A stretch of DNA of 22,552 nt from JAWVEV01 sp033856535 (GCA_033856535.1 JAWVEV010000026.1:1-22552); one strand, 5' to 3'. Positions 1 to 6,461 are shown, numbered from the stretch's first letter. The notes: a model not told the origin generated them from the sequence alone. Made by a program: numbers and translations.

Positions 1-505
1 CGCCGATGCCGAGGATCAGCACGGTCTCGCCCGGCCGCATGCCGGCTCGGCTCACCAGCGCGCGCCAGGCGGTCAGGCCGGCCAGCGGGAGGGCCGCGCA
101 CTCCTCCCAGGAGAGCCGCGAGGGCCGCGGGAAGACGTTCTCGGCCGGGAGCCTCACCAGCTCCGCGTAGGTCCCGTCGTCCGGCCCGCCCAGGATGCGG
201 AAGCCCGGCGCCGGCGCGGCCTCGGCGCCGCCCCAGCCGAGCGACGGGAAGACGATCACCTCGTCGCCCTCGGCGACGCCGCGGACCCCGTCGCCCAGCG
301 AGCGGATCACGCCGGCGCCGTCAGAGCCGAGGATGATCGGCAGAGGGGAGGGCGCGATGCCCTTGCGGACGAAGATGTCGCGCCGGTTGAGGGCGGCCGC
401 CCGTAGCTCGACCACCACCTCGCCCGGGCCCGCGACCGGGTCGTCGGCCGTCCCGGGCTGGAGCACCTCCGGCCCTCCGGTCTCCTTCAGGACGATGGCG
501 TTCAC
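1..505 (-). CDS. MDR-family zinc-type alcohol dehydrogenase / quinone oxidoreductase, N-terminal part (3' end outside window)
   Basis: The reverse strand reads as an uninterrupted protein from a GTG at 505-503 to the window edge, giving about 168 residues. It begins VNAIVLKETGGPEVL and continues with the GroES-like fold typical of medium-chain reductases: LRAAALNRRDIFVRKGI, ILGSDGAGVI and GDEVIVFPS. The end of the visible part, LSWEECAALPLAGLTAWRAL followed by RPGETVLILGIG, leads into the nucleotide-binding Rossmann domain, whose first glycines are cut off by the edge. Family members transfer hydride between NAD(P)H and quinones, enones or alcohols; the substrate cannot be told here. The catalytic zinc Cys of true alcohol dehydrogenases is replaced (NRRD rather than NRxD with a nearby C), so a quinone-oxidoreductase-like role is more likely. 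AGGAGG lies 8 nt before the GTG, which fixes this start. A hairpin at 545-562 separates it from the upstream hydrolase gene on the same strand. Confidence 0.88.
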   Translation of the reverse strand, partial: MNAIVLKETGGPEVLQPGTADDPVAGPGEVVVELRAAALNRRDIFVRKGIAPSPLPIILGSDGAGVIRSLGDGVRGVAEGDEVIVFPSLGWGGAEAAPAPGFRILGGPDDGTYAELVRLPAENVFPRPSRLSWEECAALPLAGLTAWRALVSRAGMRPGETVLILGIG

Positions 506-538
506 GGCTCGGGCCTCCTGGATCGCGTGGGCCCCGGG

Positions 539-544
539 AGCCTA
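539..544 (-). promoter_or_regulatory. Possible -10 hexamer for the MDR oxidoreductase gene
   Basis: TAGGCT on the minus strand fits the TANNNT consensus. It would give a short leader of roughly 25 nt carrying the AGGAGG ribosome site. I see no convincing -35 element, and the match is only three fixed bases. Confidence 0.25.
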
Positions 545-562
545 CGGTCGGCGCGCCGACCG
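545..562. terminator. GC-rich perfect palindrome between two minus-strand genes, terminator-like
   Basis: An 18-bp perfect palindrome (CGGTCGGCG and its mirror) can fold as a 7-bp stem with a CGCG loop. It lies 15 nt past the stop codon of the glucosaminidase gene and before the oxidoreductase gene. There is no T-tract, so a Rho-independent terminator of the E. coli kind is not supported. In high-GC actinobacteria, stems without a U-tract are common downstream of genes. Confidence 0.45.
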
Positions 563-576
563 CGCCGCCGCCGGGA

Positions 577-1719
577 TCAGGCCGGCGGGCGCGTGACGGC
601 GAGCAGCGGGAAGGGGTTCACCCGGGCGCCGCCGCGCTCCCAGGCGACCCGCAGGCGGCCGGCGGTCGCGCCGAGCGGCGTGCCGGGCTCGACCTCGACG
701 CCCTCGGCGATTCCGGCGCTGTAGGCGGCCAGGGGCCCGTATCCCACGCGGTCCTCGCCGGAGCCCTGGATCCAGAAGGCGACGCCGTCCTCCTGCTCGG
801 CGGCGCTCGCGATCCGGAGGGTGCCCGCGATCGCCGCCACCGCCGGCGTGCCGGGCGCGCTCTCGAGCAGGATCGAGCAGCGCCACTCCTGGTCGTGGCA
901 GCCGAGCGGGCCGGGGTCGCGGAAGCCGTCGGCGAAGCGGGCCGGACCGCCGGCCGGCAGGGCGAGGGGGAAGACGAAGCCCTCGAGCGTCGCCGGCGCG
1001 CCGGTGCGCGGGTCGGCGCCGGCCTCGGGCCGCGGGGAGGCGACCCGGGGCGTCGCGCCGCCCCAGACGGTGACCAGCGGGGGGCCGGCGGCGATGGCCT
1101 CGGCCGGCGTGAGGGTCGAGCCGGGCGCCCCGAACGCCGGAACCGGGCCGCAGGAGGGCAGCGGGTTCTGGTCGGCCAGCAGCACGGTGCGGGACGGGTC
1201 TCCGCCGAGCGCCGCGTAGTAGCGGGACACGCCGCCGGGCCAGTGCTGGTTGAGCGCGGTGGGGTCGTTGGCGACGCCGAGCGGCGCCCACTTGGCGCCG
1301 ATGGCGTCGATCGTCGTGCGCCCCTCGGCGAGGTAGCCGCCCGCGAGCACCCGCGCGGCCGTGCCGATGGCGTCGGCCTCGGAGTCGTAGGTCAGGCCCG
1401 GCCCCAGCCCGAACGGGTTCCGGATCAGCTGGGCCGGCAGGTAGGTCTCGAGCAGCGTCTCGTGGGCCGCGATCGCGACGAGGAACCGCGGGTCCAGGCC
1501 GACCGCGGTCGCCTCGGAGACGAAGGTGCCTCCCTGGCCGGCGAGCGGGCTCCCCGCGGCGCCGAGCATCCGGTCGAGCGTCCCCGCGTCGGTGGGGGCG
1601 ACGCAGGTGAGGCGGGCCTCGACGGGGACCACCTGCTGGGCCTGCGCGACCGGCGTCAGGCCGAGGGCGAGGGCCGCGCCGGCGAGCACTGCGGCGATCC
1701 GGGGCCGGCCGACGGGCAT
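577..1719 (-). CDS. Secreted glucosaminidase-fold protein with degenerate M23/LytM-like C-terminal domain
   Basis: The 380-aa product has a Sec signal peptide (about residues 1-27; hydrophobic AAVLAGAALALGL, cleavage after VAQA). Residues about 47-185 match the glucosaminidase/FlgJ-type muramidase fold: FVSEATAVGLDPRFLVAIAAHE, with Glu86 in the catalytic-acid position, then NPFGLGPG and a late WPGGVSRYYAALG. Residues about 246-375 resemble an M23 (LytM) domain: the FxFPL opening, PGTPAVAAIAGTL, VEPGTPLGA and a terminal ERGGARVNPFPLL. The zinc ligands are gone: the HxH motif reads Arg355-Leu-Arg357 and no HxxxD motif is in place. The protein probably acts on cell-wall glycan strands outside the membrane, with the second domain binding rather than cutting. 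The ATG at 1719 is chosen because it opens the signal peptide and lies just after a TACACT -10 hexamer. The exact bond cleaved is unknown. Confidence 0.82.
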   Translation of the reverse strand: MPVGRPRIAAVLAGAALALGLTPVAQAQQVVPVEARLTCVAPTDAGTLDRMLGAAGSPLAGQGGTFVSEATAVGLDPRFLVAIAAHETLLETYLPAQLIRNPFGLGPGLTYDSEADAIGTAARVLAGGYLAEGRTTIDAIGAKWAPLGVANDPTALNQHWPGGVSRYYAALGGDPSRTVLLADQNPLPSCGPVPAFGAPGSTLTPAEAIAAGPPLVTVWGGATPRVASPRPEAGADPRTGAPATLEGFVFPLALPAGGPARFADGFRDPGPLGCHDQEWRCSILLESAPGTPAVAAIAGTLRIASAAEQEDGVAFWIQGSGEDRVGYGPLAAYSAGIAEGVEVEPGTPLGATAGRLRVAWERGGARVNPFPLLAVTRPPA

Positions 1720-1728
1720 CGACGGAGG

Positions 1729-1756
1729 AGTGTAGGGGACCTCCGCGCGGCGTCCC
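1729..1756 (-). promoter_or_regulatory. Promoter for the secreted glucosaminidase gene (near-leaderless)
   Basis: On the minus strand GGGACG (1756-1751) and TACACT (1734-1729) are separated by 16 bp. The -10 lies 9 nt before the ATG at 1719, so the transcript would begin at or within a few bases of the start codon. The -35 keeps only the central GAC. Confidence 0.45.
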
Positions 1757-1781
1757 GGACGCGCGGTCCCGACGGCGCGGG

Positions 1782-1787
1782 TACGCT
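1782..1787 (+). promoter_or_regulatory. -10 hexamer for the small membrane protein gene (leaderless)
   Basis: TACGCT is followed by exactly 7 nt and then the ATG at 1795. There is no Shine-Dalgarno sequence, so a leaderless message is likely. No clear -35 box is seen. Confidence 0.5.
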
Positions 1788-1794
1788 CCCGCCG

Positions 1795-1995
1795 ATGCCC
1801 GCTCCGCCGCGCGATCCCGAGCGCCGCCGCCGCCTCGGCATCGCCCTGATCGTGCTCGTCGCGATCGTCTTCGTGGTGCAGGTCCTGGCCCTGGTGCTCG
1901 GCAAGGCGCTGCTCTCGGGGGTGTGCGCCGTCCTGCTCATCGTGGGCTGGTTCGTGCTGCGCTCGTTCATCCGCCGGCGCGAGCAGGAGGCGTAG
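1795..1995 (+). CDS. Small two-helix membrane protein, unknown function
   Basis: This 66-codon gene is MPAPPRDPERRRR, then a hydrophobic helix at about residues 14-36 (LGIALIVLVAIVF onward), a very short turn, a second helix at about 38-57, and a basic tail RSFIRRREQEA. Both ends are rich in Arg, so by the positive-inside rule both should face the cytoplasm, with a hairpin in the membrane. I recognise no family. The start is chosen because TACGCT lies 7 nt upstream and the hydrophobic helix begins soon after. The reading frame stays open far upstream, but that part is the antisense shadow of the hydrolase gene. It is divergent from the hydrolase and convergent with rpsD. Confidence 0.68.
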   Translation: MPAPPRDPERRRRLGIALIVLVAIVFVVQVLALVLGKALLSGVCAVLLIVGWFVLRSFIRRREQEA

Positions 1996-2017
1996 GCCGG
2001 CGGCATCGCCGCCGGCC
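1995..2017. terminator. Perfect GC hairpin between the small membrane gene and rpsD
   Basis: A 10-bp perfect stem (GGCCGGCGGC and its complement) with a 3-nt ATC loop begins on the last base of the upstream stop codon. It lies in the 55-bp gap between convergent genes, so it could end transcription from both sides. A T-tract is absent. Confidence 0.55.
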
Positions 2018-2050
2018 CGGTTCCACCGACACCTCGGAGCCGCGGCGCGG

Positions 2051-2656
2051 TTAGCGGGAGTAGAACTCCACGATCAGCTGCTCGCGCACCGGGATCGCGA
2101 TCTCCTCGCGGTCCGGAGGGTGCAGGACGCGGCCGCGCACGCCGTCGTGATCGGCCTCGAGCCACGAGGGGACCATGGCGATGAGGCCGCTGGCCTCACG
2201 CACGACCGGCTCGGCCGGCGAGCTGGGGCGCAGTGCCACGACGTCCTCGGGCCGCAGCTGGTAGCTCGGACGGTCGACGCGGCGGCCGTTGACGTGGAAG
2301 TGGCCGTGGACCACCAGCTGGCGCGCCTGGCGGCGCGTCGCGGCGAAGCCGAGGCGGAAGACCACGTTGTCGAGCCGCAGCTCGAGCAGCCGCAGCATGC
2401 GCTCGCCGGTGATGCCGCCCTGGCGGACGGCCCGGTCGTAGTAGCCGCGGAACTGGCGCTCGAGCAGGCCGTACAGGTACTTGGCCTTCTGCTTCTCGCG
2501 CAGCTGCAGCAGGTAGTCGCTCTGGCGGACCCGTCCCTGGCCGTGCTGGCCGGGCCGGTAGGGCCGGCGCACCAGCGCGCACTTCTCGGGGCGGTCGCAG
2601 ACGGTCTCGCCCACCTGGCGGCAGCGCCGGCAGCGAGGGCCGCGGTAGCGGGCCAT
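2051..2656 (-). CDS. rpsD: 30S ribosomal protein S4 (zinc-binding C+ form)
   Basis: The 201-aa protein is full length for S4. It starts MARYRGPRCRRCRQ and contains RPYRPGQHGQ, LREKQKAKYLYGLLERQFRGYY, LLELRLDNVVFRLGFA, the S4 RNA-binding motif RRQARQLVVHGHFHVNGR, and ends IVEFYSR. S4 binds 16S rRNA early in 30S assembly. Four cysteines (9, 12, 20, 26; spacing CX2C-X7-CX5C) give the zinc-binding version of the N-terminus; the spacing is shorter than in Thermus S4. A GGGAG ribosome site precedes the ATG by 7 nt. The gene is not in the usual rpsM-rpsK-rpsD-rpoA cluster: its neighbours are an exporter operon and an unrelated small gene. It could be the only S4, moved out of the cluster, or a paralogue. 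Confidence 0.96.
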   Translation of the reverse strand: MARYRGPRCRRCRQVGETVCDRPEKCALVRRPYRPGQHGQGRVRQSDYLLQLREKQKAKYLYGLLERQFRGYYDRAVRQGGITGERMLRLLELRLDNVVFRLGFAATRRQARQLVVHGHFHVNGRRVDRPSYQLRPEDVVALRPSSPAEPVVREASGLIAMVPSWLEADHDGVRGRVLHPPDREEIAIPVREQLIVEFYSR

Positions 2657-2676
2657 CAGGCGGCTCCCGCGGGCAT

Positions 2677-2705
2677 GTGATGAGTTGATCCGTAAGTCAT
2701 GAGTT
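2677..2705 (-). repeat. Direct 10-bp repeat in the rpsD 5' region
   Basis: On the plus strand GTGATGAGTT (2677-2686) and GTCATGAGTT (2696-2705) match at 9 of 10 bases and start 19 bp apart, close to two helical turns. They lie in an unusually AT-rich patch between the methyltransferase stop and rpsD. A weak TAGGGT hexamer (2716-2711, minus strand) just upstream could be the -10. The repeats may be a protein-binding or RNA leader element; this is not proven. Confidence 0.35.
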
Positions 2706-2747
2706 CGGGCACCCTAAACCACACCTCTGCCGATCGGTAGCACGCGG

Positions 2748-3398
2748 CTATTTGACCGCGCTGACGCTGACGCCGTCGCCCACGGTCAGGATCGCCGTGA
2801 TCAGCCGCGGGTGGGCGAGCGCGTCGGCAGCGTACCTGCGCAGGCCGGCGGTTCCAGGGGCGTCCTGTTCCGGCGGCTCCGCGACCCGCCCGCCGGCGAG
2901 CACGTTGTCGGCGACGATCAGGCCTCCCGAGCGGACCAGGCGCACCGCCTCGACCAGGTACGCGGGGTAGCCGGCCTTGTCGGCGTCGATGTAGCAGAGG
3001 TCGTAGGAGGCGTCGGGAAGGGTCGCCATCGTGTCGGCCGCCTGGCCCACGTGGACCCGGATCCGGTCGGCGATCCCGATCCGCTCGAACCACTCCTCGG
3101 ACCGGGCGCCGCGCTCGGGATCGGCCTCCAGCGTGTCCACCCGTCCGCCGGGGGCGAGCGAGCCGGCCATCCAGGCGGCCGAGATCCCCACGAAGGTCCC
3201 CAGCTCGAGCACCGCCCTGGCGCCGACCCCGGCCACGAGCACGGCCAGCAGCCGCCCCAGGTCGGGGTGGGTCATCATCTGCGCGCCCGGGTCCCCGGCC
3301 ACCTCGGCCATGCGCGCCGCGATGTGGGCCGGCGGCGGGGTGATCGCGTCGAGGTGATCGCCGAGGGGGCCCTCGACGGGCAGGCGCCGACGGGCCAT
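2748..3398 (-). CDS. SAM-dependent O-methyltransferase (Methyltransf_3 / catechol-O-methyltransferase-like)
   Basis: The 216-aa product is the typical size of the cation-dependent O-methyltransferase family. The SAM-binding motif I is AVLELGTFVGISAAWMA. The acidic partner is VDTLEADPE, and SYDLCYIDADKAGYPAYL carries the metal-binding IDADK. LIVADNVLAGGRV supplies the second metal-site Asp-Asn pair. Such enzymes methylate hydroxyls of phenols, polyketides or macrolides using Mg2+. The ATG at 3398-3396 overlaps the TGA of the upstream ABC permease by one base, so translation is coupled to the exporter genes. The reading frame extends further upstream, but only over the antisense shadow of the permease. 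The substrate is unknown; the coupling suggests modification of whatever the transporter exports. Confidence 0.9.
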   Translation of the reverse strand: MARRRLPVEGPLGDHLDAITPPPAHIAARMAEVAGDPGAQMMTHPDLGRLLAVLVAGVGARAVLELGTFVGISAAWMAGSLAPGGRVDTLEADPERGARSEEWFERIGIADRIRVHVGQAADTMATLPDASYDLCYIDADKAGYPAYLVEAVRLVRSGGLIVADNVLAGGRVAEPPEQDAPGTAGLRRYAADALAHPRLITAILTVGDGVSVSAVK

Positions 3399-4225
3399 CA
3401 GCGGTCCCCGAGCGCGGCCAGGCCGAGCGCGGTGAACGTCCCGAGCATCACCACGAGGCCCGCGGCCGAGAGCAGCCCCGGCAGCACGGCGTCCCAGGTG
3501 ATCGGCCCGAGCTCGGCGGCGCGCGAGGTCTCGAGGACCCGGGTCACCGGGTTCCAGTCCGCGACGTGCCGCAGCCAGCCGCCCAGGACCTCGCGCGGCG
3601 CGTAGGCGACCGACGTGAAGATCGAGAGGAACACCACCACCTGCATCAGCGGCGCGGACTGCACCGTGCGGGTGCGCAGCGCGATGCCCATCGCCCAGCA
3701 GGCGGTGGCGCACCCGAAGCCGAGCGCCATCAGGTAGACGAGGAACGTCCCGAGGACGCCGGGCAGGCCCACGCCGGCGATCCCGCCGGCGATCAGGACG
3801 ACGGTGGTCGTGATCAGGCTCCGCGTCGCGGCCGCGACCAGCGGCCCCGCGATCAGCGTGACGCGCGGCGCCGGGCTCGCCACGAGCCGGTCCACGAACC
3901 CGCCCTCGATGTCGCGGGCCATCGTCAGGCCGGCGTTGACCCCCGCGAAGCCGGCGCCCATCACGGTGGCCAGGGGGATGGTGAAGGCCGTGTAGTCCAC
4001 GCCGCCGAGCGCCGGCAGCTCCGAGATGCCGCGGAAGGCCCCCGAGGTCGCCACCAGGATGAACAGCGGCATCACCAGGGAGGGCACGAACACCGACGGC
4101 ATCCGCCGCACCAGGATCAGGCTGCGCATCGCGAGCCCGAGGCTGACACGCGCGCCGTGAGCCGCCGTGCTCACTGCCTTTCGCACCGGCTCACGCCGCT
4201 CCGATCGCGTCCGCGTGATCCGCAC
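3398..4225 (-). CDS. ABC-2 type transporter permease (second permease, DrrB-like)
   Basis: The 275-codon frame encodes a six-helix ABC-2 membrane domain. It has an N-terminal amphipathic stretch, helix 1 (VPSLVMPLFILVAT), DIEGGFVDRLVASPAPR in the first cytoplasmic loop, and the family's late PREVLGGWLRHVADWNPVTRVLE. It would pair with the DrrA-like ATPase encoded upstream. The frame opens with GTG at 4225, 10 nt after the previous stop codon, but that GTG is inside a hairpin arm (4216-4238) and has no ribosome site. Later in-frame GTGs at 4186 and 4174 are possible real starts; 4174 would put the protein start close to the conserved N-terminal region. The stop overlaps the methyltransferase start. 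It is only moderately similar to the first permease, so the transporter is probably a heterodimer in the membrane. Confidence 0.88.
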   Translation of the reverse strand: MRITRTRSERREPVRKAVSTAAHGARVSLGLAMRSLILVRRMPSVFVPSLVMPLFILVATSGAFRGISELPALGGVDYTAFTIPLATVMGAGFAGVNAGLTMARDIEGGFVDRLVASPAPRVTLIAGPLVAAATRSLITTTVVLIAGGIAGVGLPGVLGTFLVYLMALGFGCATACWAMGIALRTRTVQSAPLMQVVVFLSIFTSVAYAPREVLGGWLRHVADWNPVTRVLETSRAAELGPITWDAVLPGLLSAAGLVVMLGTFTALGLAALGDR

Positions 4226-4238
4226 GTGATGCGGATCA
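4216..4238. repeat. Perfect 9-bp inverted repeat at the junction of the two permease genes
   Basis: TGATCCGCA (4216-4224) and TGCGGATCA (4230-4238) form a perfect stem with a 5-nt loop. On the mRNA (minus strand) the 5' arm contains the TGA stop of the first permease, and the loop and 3' arm contain the GTG at 4225. It could tie translation of the second permease to ribosomes finishing the first, or mark a processing site. Confidence 0.6.
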
Positions 4239-5018
4239 TGCGGCCCCCAGCCGGCGGTGGAGCGCCCGCGCGCTCGCCGCGACCGCCAGCACCGCGAGGC
4301 CGCCGGCGATGGCCACGCCGGTGACGACCGTGCCCGCGTCGATCGGGGCGATCACCTGGTCGCGCATCGCCTCGACCAGGTGCGAGATCGGGTTGATGTC
4401 CGCGACGTGCCGGAACCAGCCGGTCATGGTCTCCCGCGGGAAGAACGCCGACGAGAAGAACAGCAGCACGAAGAAGAGCGGGAAGGCGCCCTGCACCGCC
4501 TCGGCTGACCCGGTGCGGAGCGCCAGCACGACGCCGAGGCCCCCCACCGCGGTGGCCAGCAGGGCGGAGAGCAGCACGATCGCGAGCACCCCGAGGACGC
4601 CGGCCTGCACATCGACGCCGAAGGCGACGCCGATGCCGAGGAAGAGCAGCGTCTGGGTGATTCCGAGCACGATGCCGCCGGCCAGCCGGCCGGTCAGGAT
4701 CGCGGTCCGCGACACCGGCGAGGCCACCAGCCGGTCGAAGAACCCTCCCTCGATGTCCGCCGCGAACGCCGCGCCGGCGGTCGTCCCGCCGATCAGCACG
4801 CCCTGGAGCACCGAGCCGGCCACCGCGAAGTCCAGGAAGCCGCGCACCGGCGGGAAACCGGGCACGTTGCCCGGCGCGTCGCCGAACGAGCCGGTGAAGA
4901 TCGCCAGCAGCGCCATCGGGAAGAAGAGCGACGGGAACCACGCCTGCGGCAGCCGCAGGGTGTCCATCACCGACCGGCGCGCGAGCGCCGCCGTCTGGCG
5001 AAGGGCGAGCGCGCTCAT
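4236..5018 (-). CDS. ABC-2 type transporter permease (first permease, DrrB-like)
   Basis: The 260-aa product has the six-helix ABC-2 layout. It has a cytoplasmic N-terminus (MSALALRQTAALARRSVMDTL), helix 1 (WFPSLFFPMALLAIFTGSF), FAADIEGGFFDRLVASPVSRTAIL, several helices to LFFVLLFFSSAFFPRE, and the conserved MTGWFRHVADINPISHLVEAMR near the end. ABC-2 permeases of this group export lipids, polyketides or hydrophobic drugs. Its ATG overlaps the stop of the ATPase gene as ATGA (5018-5015), which is classic translational coupling. Nothing in the sequence identifies the exported molecule. Confidence 0.92.
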   Translation of the reverse strand: MSALALRQTAALARRSVMDTLRLPQAWFPSLFFPMALLAIFTGSFGDAPGNVPGFPPVRGFLDFAVAGSVLQGVLIGGTTAGAAFAADIEGGFFDRLVASPVSRTAILTGRLAGGIVLGITQTLLFLGIGVAFGVDVQAGVLGVLAIVLLSALLATAVGGLGVVLALRTGSAEAVQGAFPLFFVLLFFSSAFFPRETMTGWFRHVADINPISHLVEAMRDQVIAPIDAGTVVTGVAIAGGLAVLAVAASARALHRRLGAA

Positions 5019-5998
5019 CGTTCGGCCAGGGCGCCCTCGCCCTCGGCCTGCGCCTCGCCCTCCAGGTGCCGGCCGGTCTTCGCGACGAAGACGTCGTCCA
5101 GCGAGGGCTGGGTCAGGTCGAGCCCGGTGATCGGCACGTCGGCCTCGTCCAGCGCGCGCACGGCCTCGGCCACCGCGGCGGCGCCGCGCGGCAGGCGCAG
5201 CGTGAGCTCCCCGGGCCGCGAGCCGGTCACCGGGTCGCCGAACGGGCGCACCGCCTCGAACGCGGCGTCCATGTCGTGCAGGTCGCCGAGCGTCACCTTC
5301 AGGGAGGGATCGCCCACCTCGGCCTTCAGGCGCTCCGGGGTGCCCTCGGCCACGATCCGGCCGCCGTCGATGATCGCCACCCGGTCCGCCAGCTGGTCGG
5401 CCTCCTCGAGGTACTGCGTCGTCAGGAAGACCGTGGTCCCCGACTCCTCGTTCAGGCGCCGCACCTCGTCCCAGAGGGTGAGCCGCGAGATCGGGTCGAG
5501 GCCGGTGGTCGGCTCGTCGAGGAACAGCACCTCAGGCGCGTGGACCAGCGCCAGGGCCAGATCGAGGCGCCGGCGCATCCCGCCCGAGTAGGTCTTCACG
5601 CGCCGGTCGGCGGCCTGCGTCAGGCCGACCCGCTCGAGCAGCGCCACCGCCCGCTCCCGGCCGCGCGCCCGGTCGATGCCGTGCAGCACCGCCTGGAGGC
5701 GCAGCAGCTCGCGGCCGGTCATGTACGGGTCGATGGCCGCGTCCTGCAGCGCGACCCCGATCGACCGGCGCACCGCGGCGGCCTCGCGCACCACGTCGTG
5801 GCCGGCGACCGAGGCCCGCCCGCCGGACGGGCGCAGCAGCGTGGCCAGGATCCGCACCGTCGTGCTCTTGCCGGCGCCGTTCGGTCCCAGGAACCCGTAG
5901 ATCTCGCCGCGGTCGACCTCGAGGTCGACGCCGTCCACCGCGCGGATGTCGCCGCGGAACTCCCGCACGAGGCCCTCGACCTCGATCGCCTTCGTCAC
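5015..5998 (-). CDS. ABC transporter ATP-binding protein, DrrA family
   Basis: The 327-aa protein has Walker A GPNGAGKST (residues 38-46), a Q-loop at Gln85 (GVALQDAA), signature YSGGM (137-141), Walker B VLFLDEP (157-163) and D-loop TGLDP. The H-loop position reads TTQYLEEADQLAD, with Gln194 where most ABC ATPases have His; this substitution is characteristic of DrrA-type drug exporters. A C-terminal domain of about 100 residues ending in LTQPSLDDVFVAKTGR is also typical. It powers the two permeases encoded just downstream. The GTG at 5998 is selected because GGAGGG lies 6 nt upstream and the protein then begins exactly at the family's usual VTKAIEVEGLVREF; the upstream open frame is an antisense shadow. 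The transcript probably starts near the TACCCT at 6033-6028. Confidence 0.94.
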   Translation of the reverse strand: MTKAIEVEGLVREFRGDIRAVDGVDLEVDRGEIYGFLGPNGAGKSTTVRILATLLRPSGGRASVAGHDVVREAAAVRRSIGVALQDAAIDPYMTGRELLRLQAVLHGIDRARGRERAVALLERVGLTQAADRRVKTYSGGMRRRLDLALALVHAPEVLFLDEPTTGLDPISRLTLWDEVRRLNEESGTTVFLTTQYLEEADQLADRVAIIDGGRIVAEGTPERLKAEVGDPSLKVTLGDLHDMDAAFEAVRPFGDPVTGSRPGELTLRLPRGAAAVAEAVRALDEADVPITGLDLTQPSLDDVFVAKTGRHLEGEAQAEGEGALAER

Positions 5999-6027
5999 TC
6001 GCGTCCCTCCGCCTCGATCGCCGACGC

Positions 6028-6033
6028 AGGGTA
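6028..6033 (-). promoter_or_regulatory. -10 hexamer for the ABC exporter-methyltransferase operon
   Basis: TACCCT on the minus strand is identical to the -10 proposed for the OmpR-type regulator. It would give a leader of about 23 nt that carries the GGAGGG ribosome site of the ATPase gene. No -35 box is convincing. Confidence 0.4.
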
Positions 6034-6065
6034 GCGCGCGTCCTCGCCCGCCCGACCCGCGTGCC

Positions 6066-6094
6066 GGGACCGGCGTGACGCCGGTCGATACGAT
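6066..6094 (+). promoter_or_regulatory. Promoter for the TraR/DksA-like gene (leaderless)
   Basis: GGGACC (6066-6071) and TACGAT (6089-6094) are separated by exactly 17 bp, and the GTG start follows the -10 by 7 nt. The spacing is ideal for a sigma-70-type promoter whose transcript begins at the start codon. No ribosome site is present. Confidence 0.6.
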
Positions 6095-6101
6095 CACCCG
6101 C

Positions 6102-6461
6102 GTGTCCCAGGAGAGCGTCTCCACCGAGAGCCACGCCGACCGCCTGCGCCGCCTCGAAGAGGAGGCCGCCGAGGCGCTCGAGCGGCTGAGCCTCGCTGCC
6201 GAGGGCGAGGAGCGGGGCGACGGCCACCACCACCCTGCCGAGGTGGCGACCGACGCCGACCGGCGGGAGCGAGAGCTGGCCGAGCAGCTGCGCTGGCGGG
6301 AGCGCGTCACGCGGATCGAGGCCGCGAAGGCCGCGCTCGCCGCCGGCACCTACGGCATCTGCGTGGACTGCGGCGCCGAGATCCCCGAGGGCCGGCTGCG
6401 CGCCGTCCCGGACGCCGCGCGCTGCGTCCCCTGCCAGACGAAGCTCAACCGCCGGCGCTGA
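6102..6461 (+). CDS. TraR/DksA-type C4 zinc-finger protein
   Basis: The 119-aa product has a charged, heptad-like helical N-terminus (DRLRRLEEEAAEALERL), then the family's HHHPAE element before an acidic and basic helix. It ends in a C4 zinc finger, CVDCGAEIPEGRLRAVP with the second pair at CVPC. DksA-family proteins insert into the RNA polymerase secondary channel or bind its surface and alter initiation. This protein is shorter than DksA, and whether it responds to ppGpp is unknown. The GTG at 6102 is chosen because a well-formed promoter ends 7 nt before it. An in-frame GTG at 6075 lies inside that promoter. The last 17 bp overlap the end of the convergent lipoprotein gene. Confidence 0.85.
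   Translation: MSQESVSTESHADRLRRLEEEAAEALERLSLAAEGEERGDGHHHPAEVATDADRRERELAEQLRWRERVTRIEAAKAALAAGTYGICVDCGAEIPEGRLRAVPDAARCVPCQTKLNRRR

Noticed and set aside
895..1794. Long plus-strand frame continuing upstream of the small membrane protein gene
   Set aside because: It is antisense to the glucosaminidase gene, with low-complexity Arg/Gly-rich translation typical of shadow frames in high-GC DNA. Only the last 66 codons make a plausible protein with its own -10 hexamer.
3398..5018. The two permease genes as a recent tandem duplication
   Set aside because: They share family motifs (DIEGGF-DRLVASP and the WxRHVAD-NP element) but differ strongly elsewhere, so any duplication is ancient; paired different permeases are common in this transporter group.
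5999..6349. N-terminal extension of the DrrA-like ATPase
   Set aside because: The sequence is Arg/Ser-rich, antisense to the TraR/DksA-like gene, and is not found in the family. GGAGGG 6 nt before the GTG at 5998 decides the start.
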